Part shown: positions 1-6,000 of the stretch, piece by piece | Layout: each line of letters opens with the position of its first letter | Numbering within the stretch: position 1 is the stretch's first letter | Position numbers and translations under genes: made by a program | Source: JBBQHM01 sp038323965 | Lineage (GTDB): Bacteria; Verrucomicrobiota; Verrucomicrobiia; Chthoniobacterales; UBA10450 | Direction of reading: 5' to 3' | NCBI GenBank assembly: GCA_038323965.1 | Contig: JBBQHM010000124.1 | Coordinates: 1 to 6,134 of the forward strand | DNA length: 6,134 nucleotides | The notes under the pieces: generated by a model | Seen by the model: only the letters and a program-made list of their open reading frames with translations | Told to the model about the DNA's origin: nothing | Database searches by the model: none

Positions 1-7
1 GAGACAC

Positions 8-817
8 ATGAACACAAACGTAATCTGGCAGCACTTAAGCGATCCCGAATATCTACACGTGTTGCTTAACCCACTGCCGGTCTATGGACTTTCCATGGGC
101 GTGCTTTGCCTCGGAATTGCGTTGTTTATGCGAAGTCGGTCGGCGCGTCTCGCGGCGCTGGCCATTGTCTTCGTCAGCGCAATATCCGCATGGCCGGTCT
201 ACCACTATGGGCAGGAAGGTTACGATCGCGTGCTTTCGATGTCTGACGCGCAGGGCACGAAGTGGCTCGAGGAGCACATGCGCCGCGCCGAGAAACTCAT
301 CGCTGTTTTCTATGTTGTGGCCGGGCTTGCCGTGGTAGCAGCTGGTGCGGAATGGAAACTCCGTCGCGCGGCGGTGCCGCTTGCGATAGCGACATTAGTA
401 GTAGCCGGCGCTAACCTGGGGGTTGGCGGGTACATTGGTTACGCCGGCGGACATGTTCGTCACAAAGAATTCCGTTTCGAGCCCGCGCCTGATCCGGAAG
501 AAGAGGAGCACCACCACCATGGGGAGACGCACGAATACGAGCACGTTGGAGCCCAGACTCCCATGCCGATGGATCACGGCTCGATGCCAGGTATGCAAAT
601 GGGAAATAGCACACAGCCTAAACTCGACGTGAACGCTACCCCCTCAACGGTACAGCCGGCTGTGCCGAATAAGGAGCAACTCGAAGCCAGCCGCATGCAA
701 TTGGAGGCTAGTCGGCTTCAGCTCGAAGCGAGTCGCAAACAACTGGAAGCGACCGATGCGGCCAAGGGCAAGGATGTTTCACCCTCTGCTTCCCCGGAAA
801 CTGAGCATAAACACTAA
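8..817 (+). CDS. DUF2231-like four-helix membrane protein with periplasmic His/Met-rich tail
   Basis: The 269-residue product has four likely membrane helices at about 22-41, 47-63, 96-113 and 121-146. The pattern resembles DUF2231-type proteins: a histidine and proline near the first helix (H17, P22) and a glycine-rich end to the last (GYIGYAGGH, 141-149). Basic loops RSRSAR (42-47) and KLRR (117-120) should be cytoplasmic, so both termini should be periplasmic. The tail after residue 148 has an acidic/His run (E164-E167, H168-H171, H175, H179), then a Met/His motif (M186, M188, H190, M193, M196, M198). A seven-residue repeat QLEASR(M/L/K) covers 224-250. Such His/Met clusters usually bind copper, so I infer a membrane-anchored copper-binding protein; no enzyme motif is visible. 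The ATG lies seven bases from the window edge, so its ribosome site is mostly unseen. The next gene starts nine bases after the stop. Family assignment is by pattern only. Confidence 0.85.
   Translation: MNTNVIWQHLSDPEYLHVLLNPLPVYGLSMGVLCLGIALFMRSRSARLAALAIVFVSAISAWPVYHYGQEGYDRVLSMSDAQGTKWLEEHMRRAEKLIAVFYVVAGLAVVAAGAEWKLRRAAVPLAIATLVVAGANLGVGGYIGYAGGHVRHKEFRFEPAPDPEEEEHHHHGETHEYEHVGAQTPMPMDHGSMPGMQMGNSTQPKLDVNATPSTVQPAVPNKEQLEASRMQLEASRLQLEASRKQLEATDAAKGKDVSPSASPETEHKH
677..760 (+). repeat. Four tandem 21-base units coding heptads QLEASR-x
   Basis: Units at 677-697, 698-718, 719-739 and 740-760 encode QLEASRM, QLEASRL, QLEASRK and a decayed QLEATDA. The DNA copies differ mostly at synonymous third positions (for example CTC, TTG, CTT and CTG patterns around Leu and Ala codons) while the peptide stays constant. 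That points to protein-level constraint rather than recent slippage. The segment should be a charged helix. Leu at position 2 and Ser at position 5 make only a weak a/d core, so a strong coiled coil is not certain. Confidence 0.85.
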
Positions 818-818
818 C

Positions 819-823
819 AGGAG
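819..823 (+). promoter_or_regulatory. Ribosome binding site of the lipoprotein gene
   Basis: AGGAG lies only two bases before the ATG at 826, which is closer than usual. The reading frame is closed by a TAA at 808-810 and has no other ATG, GTG or TTG in between. The ATG at 826 also gives an immediate lipoprotein signal, so this start is accepted despite the short spacing. Confidence 0.6.
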
Positions 824-825
824 TT

Positions 826-1416
826 ATGCGTCTTCTTTTTGCTTTTCTCAGCTTGTTCGTTCTTAACGGATGCGCGACGAACTTTGAACCAGCGCCGTTA
901 CTGCCAGAACATCCCGCGAGCGTTCTGGCGCAGGAGGCACCGCGTTCCGAGACGAGGCGATTGATCGCAAGCGATGCACTTACGCGAAAAAGCAAAGAGC
1001 AACTCTCGCGCGACGAGGTGCCAAATCCAGATTTCCAAGGGGGCGGTAGGTCCCACGACATGGGCGACATGAAAGGGATGGACCATTCCAAGATGCCGGG
1101 AATGGAGATGAATAAACCGCCGGCAGATGCTCCATCGACAAAACCTGTGGCAACGCCCATCCCGGATGCTTCACCTGCTAACAAAGAGGCGGTGGAGACG
1201 GAGATGAAGAAGACGTCGGACGAAATGAAGAATACTTCCGATGAGTTAAAGGACGAAGCGAAACACGCCGGCACAAAGGCAAAAGAATCTGCACAATCAT
1301 TACCGGCTCAGATTATCTATACCTGCGTGATGCATCCCGAAGTGCAACAGCTGGCGCCAGGTAAGTGTCCCAAATGCGGAATGACGCTGGTGAAGAAAGA
1401 AGGCGGCACTAGATGA
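826..1416 (+). CDS. Copper-binding lipoprotein with C-terminal heavy-metal-binding domain (HMBD)
   Basis: This 196-residue protein begins with a very short lipoprotein signal: R2, a hydrophobic core, then lipobox L-N-G-C with the lipidated cysteine at 16. Asn at -2 is slightly atypical. Residues 77-95 hold a Met/His motif (H77, M79, M82, M85, H87, M90, M93, M95). Residues 126-146 are three heptads (EMKKTSD, EMKNTSD, ELKDEAK). Residues 165-190 form an HMBD of the YTCxMHPE...PGKCPKCGM type, with C167, M169, H170, C181, C184 and M186 as likely metal ligands. The HMBD is known from copper ATPases and CusB-like efflux proteins. The protein probably sits in the periplasm on a lipid anchor and holds or delivers copper; the role is inferred. 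Its TGA overlaps the next gene's ATG by four bases, suggesting translational coupling with the TolC-like channel. Confidence 0.88.
   Translation: MRLLFAFLSLFVLNGCATNFEPAPLLPEHPASVLAQEAPRSETRRLIASDALTRKSKEQLSRDEVPNPDFQGGGRSHDMGDMKGMDHSKMPGMEMNKPPADAPSTKPVATPIPDASPANKEAVETEMKKTSDEMKNTSDELKDEAKHAGTKAKESAQSLPAQIIYTCVMHPEVQQLAPGKCPKCGMTLVKKEGGTR
1201..1263 (+). repeat. Three tandem 21-base units coding heptads (E-M/L-K-x-T-S-D)
   Basis: Units at 1201-1221, 1222-1242 and 1243-1263 encode EMKKTSD, EMKNTSD and the diverged ELKDEAK. The first two peptides differ at one residue, while their codons differ at several synonymous sites. The hydrophobic residue at position 2 and Thr at position 5 mirror the Leu/Ser spacing of the heptads in the upstream gene. 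Confidence 0.8.
1399..1403 (+). promoter_or_regulatory. Ribosome binding site of the TolC-like gene
   Basis: GAAGG, inside the end of the lipoprotein gene, stands nine bases before the ATG at 1413. It supports that start, which also gives a normal signal peptide and an ATGA stop-start overlap. Confidence 0.5.
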
Positions 1417-2801
1417 GACGATCGGTGCTTTCGCTGGTCCTTCTTTTGGGCATGACGGCAGTCGCAGCAGCGCGTCCGGAATCGGCGCGCAACGTGCAAA
1501 CGAGTGTCGGTGAACGCATCGGCAAACGCGTCGAATGGAGAAAAGACGCGGCGGCGGACGCGGCGATTTCAGAGACGGTTCGTTCGCTGCTGCGGGGCAC
1601 AATCACGGCCGAACGCACCGTGCAGATCGCTTTGCTCAATAATCGCGAGCTTCAGGCAACGTTCGAAGAGATTGGAATTGCGAATGCCGATCTGACTGAG
1701 GCTGGTTTACTAAAAAATCCTATTCTGGAAGCGAGCGCCCGCTTTCCCGATCGCCCGCCTTCGGCCACGAATCTTGAATTCGCTGTCGTCCAGGACTTCC
1801 TGGATCTGCTGATGATTCCACTGCGGAAGAAGGTCGCGGCAAACGAGCTGGCGCGTGCAGAATTAAGGGTAGGCGACGCCGTCCTGAAACTAGCTTCGGA
1901 AGTTAAGACTGCTTTCTATACCCTACAGGCTAAGCAAATGCTGTTCAGCCGACTCGGTGCCCTTGGCAACACTTATGGTGCAGCGCTTGAGCTCACGCAA
2001 CGCCAGCACGAAGCCGGTAATATCAACGACCTGGAGTTGGCGAATCAGCAGTCGACCTATTCTCAATCAAAGCTCGACGCCGCGCAGGTCTCAGCTGCGA
2101 TGCGGAGTGATCGCGAAAAGTTGAATCGATTGATGGGGGTCTGGGGTTCCCAGACGCAATGGACCATCCCGGACGAGCTTCCCGGCCTTGCCGGTAGAGA
2201 TTTTCCGACGGAGCACCTGGAGTCGCTCGCGATCGCGCAACGCCTCGATTTGGCGGCGTCCAAGGCCGAAGTAGGCGCCGTTGTGCAGAGTCTCGGCCTG
2301 ACGAAAACCTATCGCTACGTCGGCGCGATCGAATTCGGTGTCGATACTGAGAGCGACACCAGCCGCCAACGGGTCACTGGTCCAAGACTCAAACTTGAGC
2401 TACCGATCTTTAACCAGGGAAAAGGTCGCATCGCGCGTCTGGAAGCGCAGCTGCGCCAGGCGGAGCGCCGGCTCGAAGCGCAGGCCATCGACATTCGCTC
2501 CGAAGTTCGGGAAGCGCGCGATCGCCTCATCGCAGACAAAGACCTCGCTATTTATTACCGCGACGAGTTGGTGCCGGAACGCAAGAAGGTGCTCGATCTC
2601 ACGGTTACTAATTACAACGCGATGTTGAAAGGCCCCTATGATCTTCTGCTCGCGCGCCAAAATGAATTGGCCGCCGAGCGCGGATACATCGAGGCGCTCC
2701 GCGATTATTGGATCGCGCGTGCCGATCTCGAGCGCGCTGTAGGCGGTCGACTAACGAGAACTATAACGACGCAATCGACCTACAAGGAGACAGTTCACTA
2801 A
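1413..2801 (+). CDS. TolC-family outer-membrane efflux protein (CusC/CzcC type)
   Basis: The 462-residue length is normal for the TolC/CusC/CzcC family, whose trimers form an outer-membrane barrel and a periplasmic tunnel. A signal peptide covers about 1-20 (RR followed by a hydrophobic run ending AVAAA). The protein appears to have no cysteine, so unlike E. coli CusC it is not lipidated. The N-terminal OEP repeat starts near 66 with the family-like stretch ALLNNRELQATFEEIGIANADL (split here: ALLNNREL at 73-80, IGIANADL at 87-94), followed by EAGLLKNP (96-103). Long helices rich in Ala, Glu, Arg and Leu cover about 140-235 and 335-395. A second repeat runs from about 265, with a strand-like GPRLKLELPIFNQG (323-336). 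It probably exports copper or related metals, judging from its neighbours. No RND pump or adaptor gene is seen here, so its inner-membrane partner must be elsewhere. Confidence 0.93.
   Translation: MRRSVLSLVLLLGMTAVAAARPESARNVQTSVGERIGKRVEWRKDAAADAAISETVRSLLRGTITAERTVQIALLNNRELQATFEEIGIANADLTEAGLLKNPILEASARFPDRPPSATNLEFAVVQDFLDLLMIPLRKKVAANELARAELRVGDAVLKLASEVKTAFYTLQAKQMLFSRLGALGNTYGAALELTQRQHEAGNINDLELANQQSTYSQSKLDAAQVSAAMRSDREKLNRLMGVWGSQTQWTIPDELPGLAGRDFPTEHLESLAIAQRLDLAASKAEVGAVVQSLGLTKTYRYVGAIEFGVDTESDTSRQRVTGPRLKLELPIFNQGKGRIARLEAQLRQAERRLEAQAIDIRSEVREARDRLIADKDLAIYYRDELVPERKKVLDLTVTNYNAMLKGPYDLLLARQNELAAERGYIEALRDYWIARADLERAVGGRLTRTITTQSTYKETVH
2784..2789 (+). promoter_or_regulatory. 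Ribosome binding site of the multicopper oxidase gene
   Basis: AAGGAG, inside the last codons of the TolC-like gene, lies 14 bases before the ATG at 2804. The spacing is long, but no other good start follows. The ATG at 2804 opens directly into a Tat signal, so it is preferred over the upstream in-frame ATG at 2708. Confidence 0.5.
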
Positions 2802-2803
2802 TT

Positions 2804-4180
2804 ATGTTTACACGACGCAAATTTTTCTCGGGTGTGGCAGCGCTAGCGGGGAGCTCAGCGCTGGCCTCCCGCATCGCGCGCGGTGCGGAAGTAGTAGCCG
2901 GTCAAACTTCACCTTCGGCTACACCACAGCGTAATGGCTCATACAATCCGGTAGTTACTCCGAATGGATCAACTCTTCCGTGGAAGATGGTGGGCGGTGT
3001 AAAGGAGTTTCAACTGGTTGCCGAGCCGGTGAAACGCGAGTTCGCGCCGGGTATGATGGTGAACTGCTGGGGTTACAATGGGCAGACGCCTGGTCCAACT
3101 ATTGAAGCGGTCGAAGGAGATCGCGTCCGCATCCTCGTCACGAACAAGCTTCCTGAGGCTACCTCGGTGCACTGGCACGGAGTGATTCTACCAAACGGTA
3201 TGGATGGGGTCGGCGGCGTCACTCAGAAGCACATTCAGCCCGGCGAGACTTACGCCTACGAGTTCCCGCTCGTGCAGTCCGGGGTGCAAATGTATCATCC
3301 GCATTCCGACGAGATGGTGCAAATGGCGATGGGCATGCAGGGCTTCTTCGTCATCCATCCGAAAGGAGGGTATCCAGCTCCGGTCGACCGTCACTTTCTT
3401 ATCTTCCTGGCGGAGTGGTTTGTTGAACCGGGCACTTACACGCCTAACCCCAGCGTGATGACAGACTTTAATCTTTTCACCTTTAATAGCCGTGTTTACC
3501 CGGGAACGGACTCGCTCGTCGTGAAACTCGGGGACCGTGTCCGGTTCAGTTTTGCGAACTTGAGCATGGATAGTCACCCAATCCATTTTCATGGTCACCG
3601 CTGGTGGGTCGTTGAGACTGACGGCGGCCAGATTCCTAAGACAGCGTGGTGGCCAGAAACAACTGTGAACATTCCTCCAGGCACGACTCGCACCGTCGAG
3701 TTCGTCGCGGATAATCCGGGGGATTGGGCCTTTCATTGCCACAAGAATCATCACACGATGAATGTGATGGATCATCAAATCCCCAATATGATTGGGGTAA
3801 ATCAGAAAGGCACCAAAGTCAGTAAGCTTATCCCTGGAGTGATGGCGATGGGCTCTAACGGAATGGGTGAAATGGGCGAGATGAATATGGGCGGACCGAA
3901 AAATACCATTCCCATGATGACCGGCACAGGGCCTTTCGGCCCCATCGCGATGGGGGGAATGTTTACTGTGCTGAAAGTCCGTGATGGCATTACCAGCTAC
4001 GAGGACCCTGGTTGGTTCAAACATCCGGACGGCACCGTCGCTTCCGCAGTATCGGCCGGAATCGCGCACGCCGAAACAGCGGCGCCGGTAAAGTACACCT
4101 GTACGATGCATCCTGAAGTAATCAGCGATCAACCAGGCAAATGCCCCAAATGCGGGATGACTCTGGTCGTTAAAAAGTGA
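2804..4180 (+). CDS. Tat-exported two-domain multicopper oxidase with Met-rich loop and C-terminal HMBD
   Basis: Starting at 2804 the protein is 458 residues. A Tat signal (TRRKFF, then a hydrophobic stretch) covers about 3-28, as expected for a copper enzyme exported folded. All four copper motifs are intact: HWHG (H123, H125), HPH (H165, H167), HPIHFHGH (H258, H261, H263) and HCHx3Hx4M (H311, C312, H313, H317, axial M322). Motifs 2 and 3 are only about 90 residues apart, so the middle cupredoxin domain of CueO/CopA-type enzymes is missing. With the only type 1 site in domain 2, this matches the two-domain type B class, which builds its trinuclear sites between subunits of a trimer. A Met-rich loop (M347 to M386, ten Met) may bind Cu(I). 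Residues 431-457 are an HMBD (C433, M435, H436, C447, C450, M452). Likely role: periplasmic Cu(I) oxidation for tolerance; a laccase-like activity is also possible. It starts three bases after the TolC-like gene. Confidence 0.95.
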   Translation: MFTRRKFFSGVAALAGSSALASRIARGAEVVAGQTSPSATPQRNGSYNPVVTPNGSTLPWKMVGGVKEFQLVAEPVKREFAPGMMVNCWGYNGQTPGPTIEAVEGDRVRILVTNKLPEATSVHWHGVILPNGMDGVGGVTQKHIQPGETYAYEFPLVQSGVQMYHPHSDEMVQMAMGMQGFFVIHPKGGYPAPVDRHFLIFLAEWFVEPGTYTPNPSVMTDFNLFTFNSRVYPGTDSLVVKLGDRVRFSFANLSMDSHPIHFHGHRWWVVETDGGQIPKTAWWPETTVNIPPGTTRTVEFVADNPGDWAFHCHKNHHTMNVMDHQIPNMIGVNQKGTKVSKLIPGVMAMGSNGMGEMGEMNMGGPKNTIPMMTGTGPFGPIAMGGMFTVLKVRDGITSYEDPGWFKHPDGTVASAVSAGIAHAETAAPVKYTCTMHPEVISDQPGKCPKCGMTLVVKK

Positions 4181-4196
4181 GAACAGAAAGAACCTG

Positions 4197-4997
4197 ATGA
4201 AATCGTATCCTACCCTGGTCAGACGACTATTCGTGATTTTGACGCTATTCAGCCTAACGGCTCGAGGCGCGATCGCAGCGCCTAATCCTGTCGGCGGGGA
4301 TGCGGCGCTCAAACGGCAGATCGCCGAACTTCAAGCTAAGACCAGGCAGTTGGAGGCCGCGCTTTCTGCGAAAGGACCGGCTGCGAGTCCGTCGCCAGGA
4401 ATGTCCGCAATTAATACGAGCACTGCACCGAGCCCTGCTTCTTCCATGCCGGGTCTGCCCGCTGGGGGAGCCGGCAACTCGGGAGCCATGGGTGGAATGA
4501 TGGGCATGATGAATCAGATGATGGGGATGGGCACGCTGCCGGCCGCTCCCCCGGGAATGGCAATGTCACCGACGGCGATTCCGCAATCTGCGCTGCCGGG
4601 ATTTCCAAGCGTGTCGCATTTGTATCACATCGGCACGACGGGATTTTTTATCGATCACGCGCAGCACATAAACCTCACAGCCGACCAGCTAACGGCTTTG
4701 AACAAAATGAAAGAAGCGGCACTCACTGCGAAGACCAACTCCGACCATCAGATCGAGCAGGGGGAACAGGAGTTAGGCATCCTCACGTCATCCGATCAAC
4801 CGGATGCCGCCAAGATTGAAACGAAAGTGCGCGAAATTGAAAAACTGCGCGTCGATGAGCGCATCAGTTTCATCCGCGCGGTGGGCGACGCGGCGAAGCT
4901 GCTTACCGACGATCAACGCAAGATTCTAACCGGCGCGATGCAACCGGCGATGGCGCCGTCGCCGGCCGCAACGATGTCGCCGATGGAGCACATGTAA
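4197..4997 (+). CDS. Secreted Met-rich protein with Spy/CpxP or metal-resistance-like helical domain
   Basis: The 266-residue product has a clear signal peptide at about 1-28 (RR at 9-10, hydrophobic core, GAIAA). Next comes a short coiled coil with regular a/d residues (L38, I42, L45, T49, L52, L56). A Pro/Gly/Ser linker carries a Met-rich segment with M84 and M98, then M101, M102, M104, M105, M108, M109, M111, M121 and M123. A C-terminal helical domain (about 140-246) contains LTADQ (160-164) and LTDDQR (236-241), the LTxxQ pattern of Spy/CpxP/ZraP-type periplasmic proteins, some of which bind metals. A His cluster (H141, H144, H154, H157) precedes the first motif. I infer a periplasmic copper-binding or chaperone-like protein; assignment to the superfamily is by motif only. 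The Shine-Dalgarno match is weak (AGAAAG, 4185-4190), and the gene sits 16 bases after the oxidase stop, so it is likely cotranscribed. Confidence 0.85.
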   Translation: MKSYPTLVRRLFVILTLFSLTARGAIAAPNPVGGDAALKRQIAELQAKTRQLEAALSAKGPAASPSPGMSAINTSTAPSPASSMPGLPAGGAGNSGAMGGMMGMMNQMMGMGTLPAAPPGMAMSPTAIPQSALPGFPSVSHLYHIGTTGFFIDHAQHINLTADQLTALNKMKEAALTAKTNSDHQIEQGEQELGILTSSDQPDAAKIETKVREIEKLRVDERISFIRAVGDAAKLLTDDQRKILTGAMQPAMAPSPAATMSPMEHM

Positions 4998-5014
4998 GTC
5001 AGCGGCAATCCGAC

Positions 5015-5980
5015 ATGCTCATGGTCGCGTCATTTCCTCGGACGAAGCGAACGGCGCTTACAGGATTGATCGCAATGAGTGCGGCCGCATTTTTATTGGT
5101 CGCCCAGGCGCGTGCGCAAACAGCTGAAGAACACGCGAGTCATCATCCTGAAGAAGCTGCGGCTGCGGCGCAAACGGGCGCATCCCCGGCGGCCAGCGCG
5201 ATGCCCGCCGCCACCGCCGTCCCGGGAATGGCAGGCATGGGGCCACCCGCAGGAGTTGGACCACCCGCAGGAGGGGGTGGAATGATGGCCGGCATGGGCG
5301 AGATGATGAAGAGCATGGGAATGCCGAGGGCGAAGGAAATGTATCCGTCGCTCATGGCACTCCCGGAACTCACCCCGGAAAAACGGCAGGAGGTCGAGCT
5401 GCAATCAGCCGAGCGGATGCACGCGGGCTCGATGCTGATGGGCCAGGCGCTCGACACGCTCGGTCAGGCCGCGAGTTCAGGCGATTACAAGGCGATGCAG
5501 GAAGCCGCCTCGCGCCTTCGCGAAGGCGTCGGGCAATTAGAAAGCGGGGTTGCTGCGCGGCGCGCGCTGGCAGAAGGACGAGCACCGCGCGAGATCGCGC
5601 TTAGTTGGTTTAAACGCGAGATGAACCTCGCATCTCCCGCCGATGGTGAAGTTCCGCGCGGTCTCTTTGGCGTCTCCGTGTTTCACCTCTTCACCATGGC
5701 GCTGCTCGTTGCCTTCGCGCTCGCGATGCTCGCTATGTACTACTTTAAGATGCGCCGCGCCGCCGCCCTCTTTGGGCGGCTCGATCCTGATAAAGGATCG
5801 CCGCCTCCCGGGTCCTCACCGCGCCTGGCCGGCGAAGTCCCGCCACCAGCAGGCAAAAACCCCGCGCTCGCACCAGGGGAAAAACCACCAGCGCCAGCGT
5901 CCCCGGACAAATCGCCCAAGCCTCCCGATTCGGCTCCGGAAAAGCTGCCGGCGCCGGCTCCACCCCCGAAAGCATCGTGA
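5015..5980 (+). CDS. Single-pass membrane protein with Met-rich periplasmic region and Pro-rich cytoplasmic tail
   Basis: I do not recognise a named family for this 321-residue protein. It has a signal peptide at about 1-34 (KR at 11-12, hydrophobic core, ending QARA), then a His-bearing start (H40, H43, H44). A Gly/Pro/Met-rich segment follows, with nine Met between M72 and M103. A helical region (about 106-204) contains LTPEKR (119-124), loosely like the LTxxQ motif of Spy-type proteins. One membrane helix lies at about 222-244, followed by KMRR, so the N-terminal part should be periplasmic and the tail cytoplasmic. The last 65 residues are Pro/Ala/Lys-rich and probably disordered. No good ribosome site precedes ATG 5015; ATG 5021 is an alternative that keeps the signal. 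The gene begins 17 bases after its neighbour. The following flavin reductase gene suggests a shared membrane redox or copper role, but this is inference. Confidence 0.8.
   Translation: MLMVASFPRTKRTALTGLIAMSAAAFLLVAQARAQTAEEHASHHPEEAAAAAQTGASPAASAMPAATAVPGMAGMGPPAGVGPPAGGGGMMAGMGEMMKSMGMPRAKEMYPSLMALPELTPEKRQEVELQSAERMHAGSMLMGQALDTLGQAASSGDYKAMQEAASRLREGVGQLESGVAARRALAEGRAPREIALSWFKREMNLASPADGEVPRGLFGVSVFHLFTMALLVAFALAMLAMYYFKMRRAAALFGRLDPDKGSPPPGSSPRLAGEVPPPAGKNPALAPGEKPPAPASPDKSPKPPDSAPEKLPAPAPPPKAS
5243..5273 (+). repeat. 13-base direct repeat, period 18, coding a PPAG duplication
   Basis: CCACCCGCAGGAG occurs exactly at 5243-5255 and again at 5261-5273. It encodes the doubled GPPAG in the Met/Gly/Pro-rich segment (residues 76-86). 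The exact identity, including third positions, suggests a recent small in-frame duplication. Confidence 0.85.
5762..5800 (+). other. Two adjacent hairpins inside the membrane-protein gene
   Basis: GCCGCCC (5762-5768) pairs with GGGCGGC (5774-5780) across a five-base loop. One base later, CGATCC (5782-5787) pairs with GGATCG (5795-5800) across a seven-base loop. Both lie just after the membrane helix, where the Pro-rich tail begins. No T-run follows, so a simple intrinsic terminator is unlikely. A role in translation or mRNA stability is possible, and so is chance in GC-rich DNA. Confidence 0.4.
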
Positions 5981-5988
5981 GCGAAAAC

Positions 5989-5995
5989 GGAGGAG
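5989..5995 (+). promoter_or_regulatory. Strong ribosome binding site that sets the start of the flavin reductase gene
   Basis: GGAGGAG is followed by five bases and then GTG at 6001. The alternative GTG at 5977 overlaps the previous stop (GTGA) but would place this sequence inside its own coding region. The spacing favours 6001. Confidence 0.7.
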
Positions 5996-6000
5996 CGCCG

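Noticed and set aside
708..1274. Minus-strand open frame (188 codons) opposite the lipoprotein gene
   Set aside because: It spans two convincing plus-strand genes and their junction, and its low-complexity Ser/Phe-rich product mirrors the Met/Lys/Glu repeats on the other strand.
2139..2155. Hairpin GTCTGGG / CCCAGAC with a three-base loop, considered as a terminator
   Set aside because: It lies mid-gene in the TolC-like coding sequence with no following T-run; likely chance.
2708..2803. Upstream in-frame ATG that would lengthen the multicopper oxidase by 32 residues
   Set aside because: It would lie inside the TolC-like gene and bury the Tat signal behind an Arg/Cys-rich extension. ATG 2804 gives a normal exported enzyme.
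3929..3942. Hairpin GGGCC-TTTC-GGCCC, considered as a regulatory stem
   Set aside because: It is short, inside the oxidase coding sequence, and explained by the Gly-Pro-Phe-Gly-Pro codons.
3188..4312. Long minus-strand open frame (374 codons) opposite the multicopper oxidase
   Set aside because: The plus strand carries intact copper motifs, a Tat signal and an HMBD. The antisense product shows no domain and is an artefact of codon bias.
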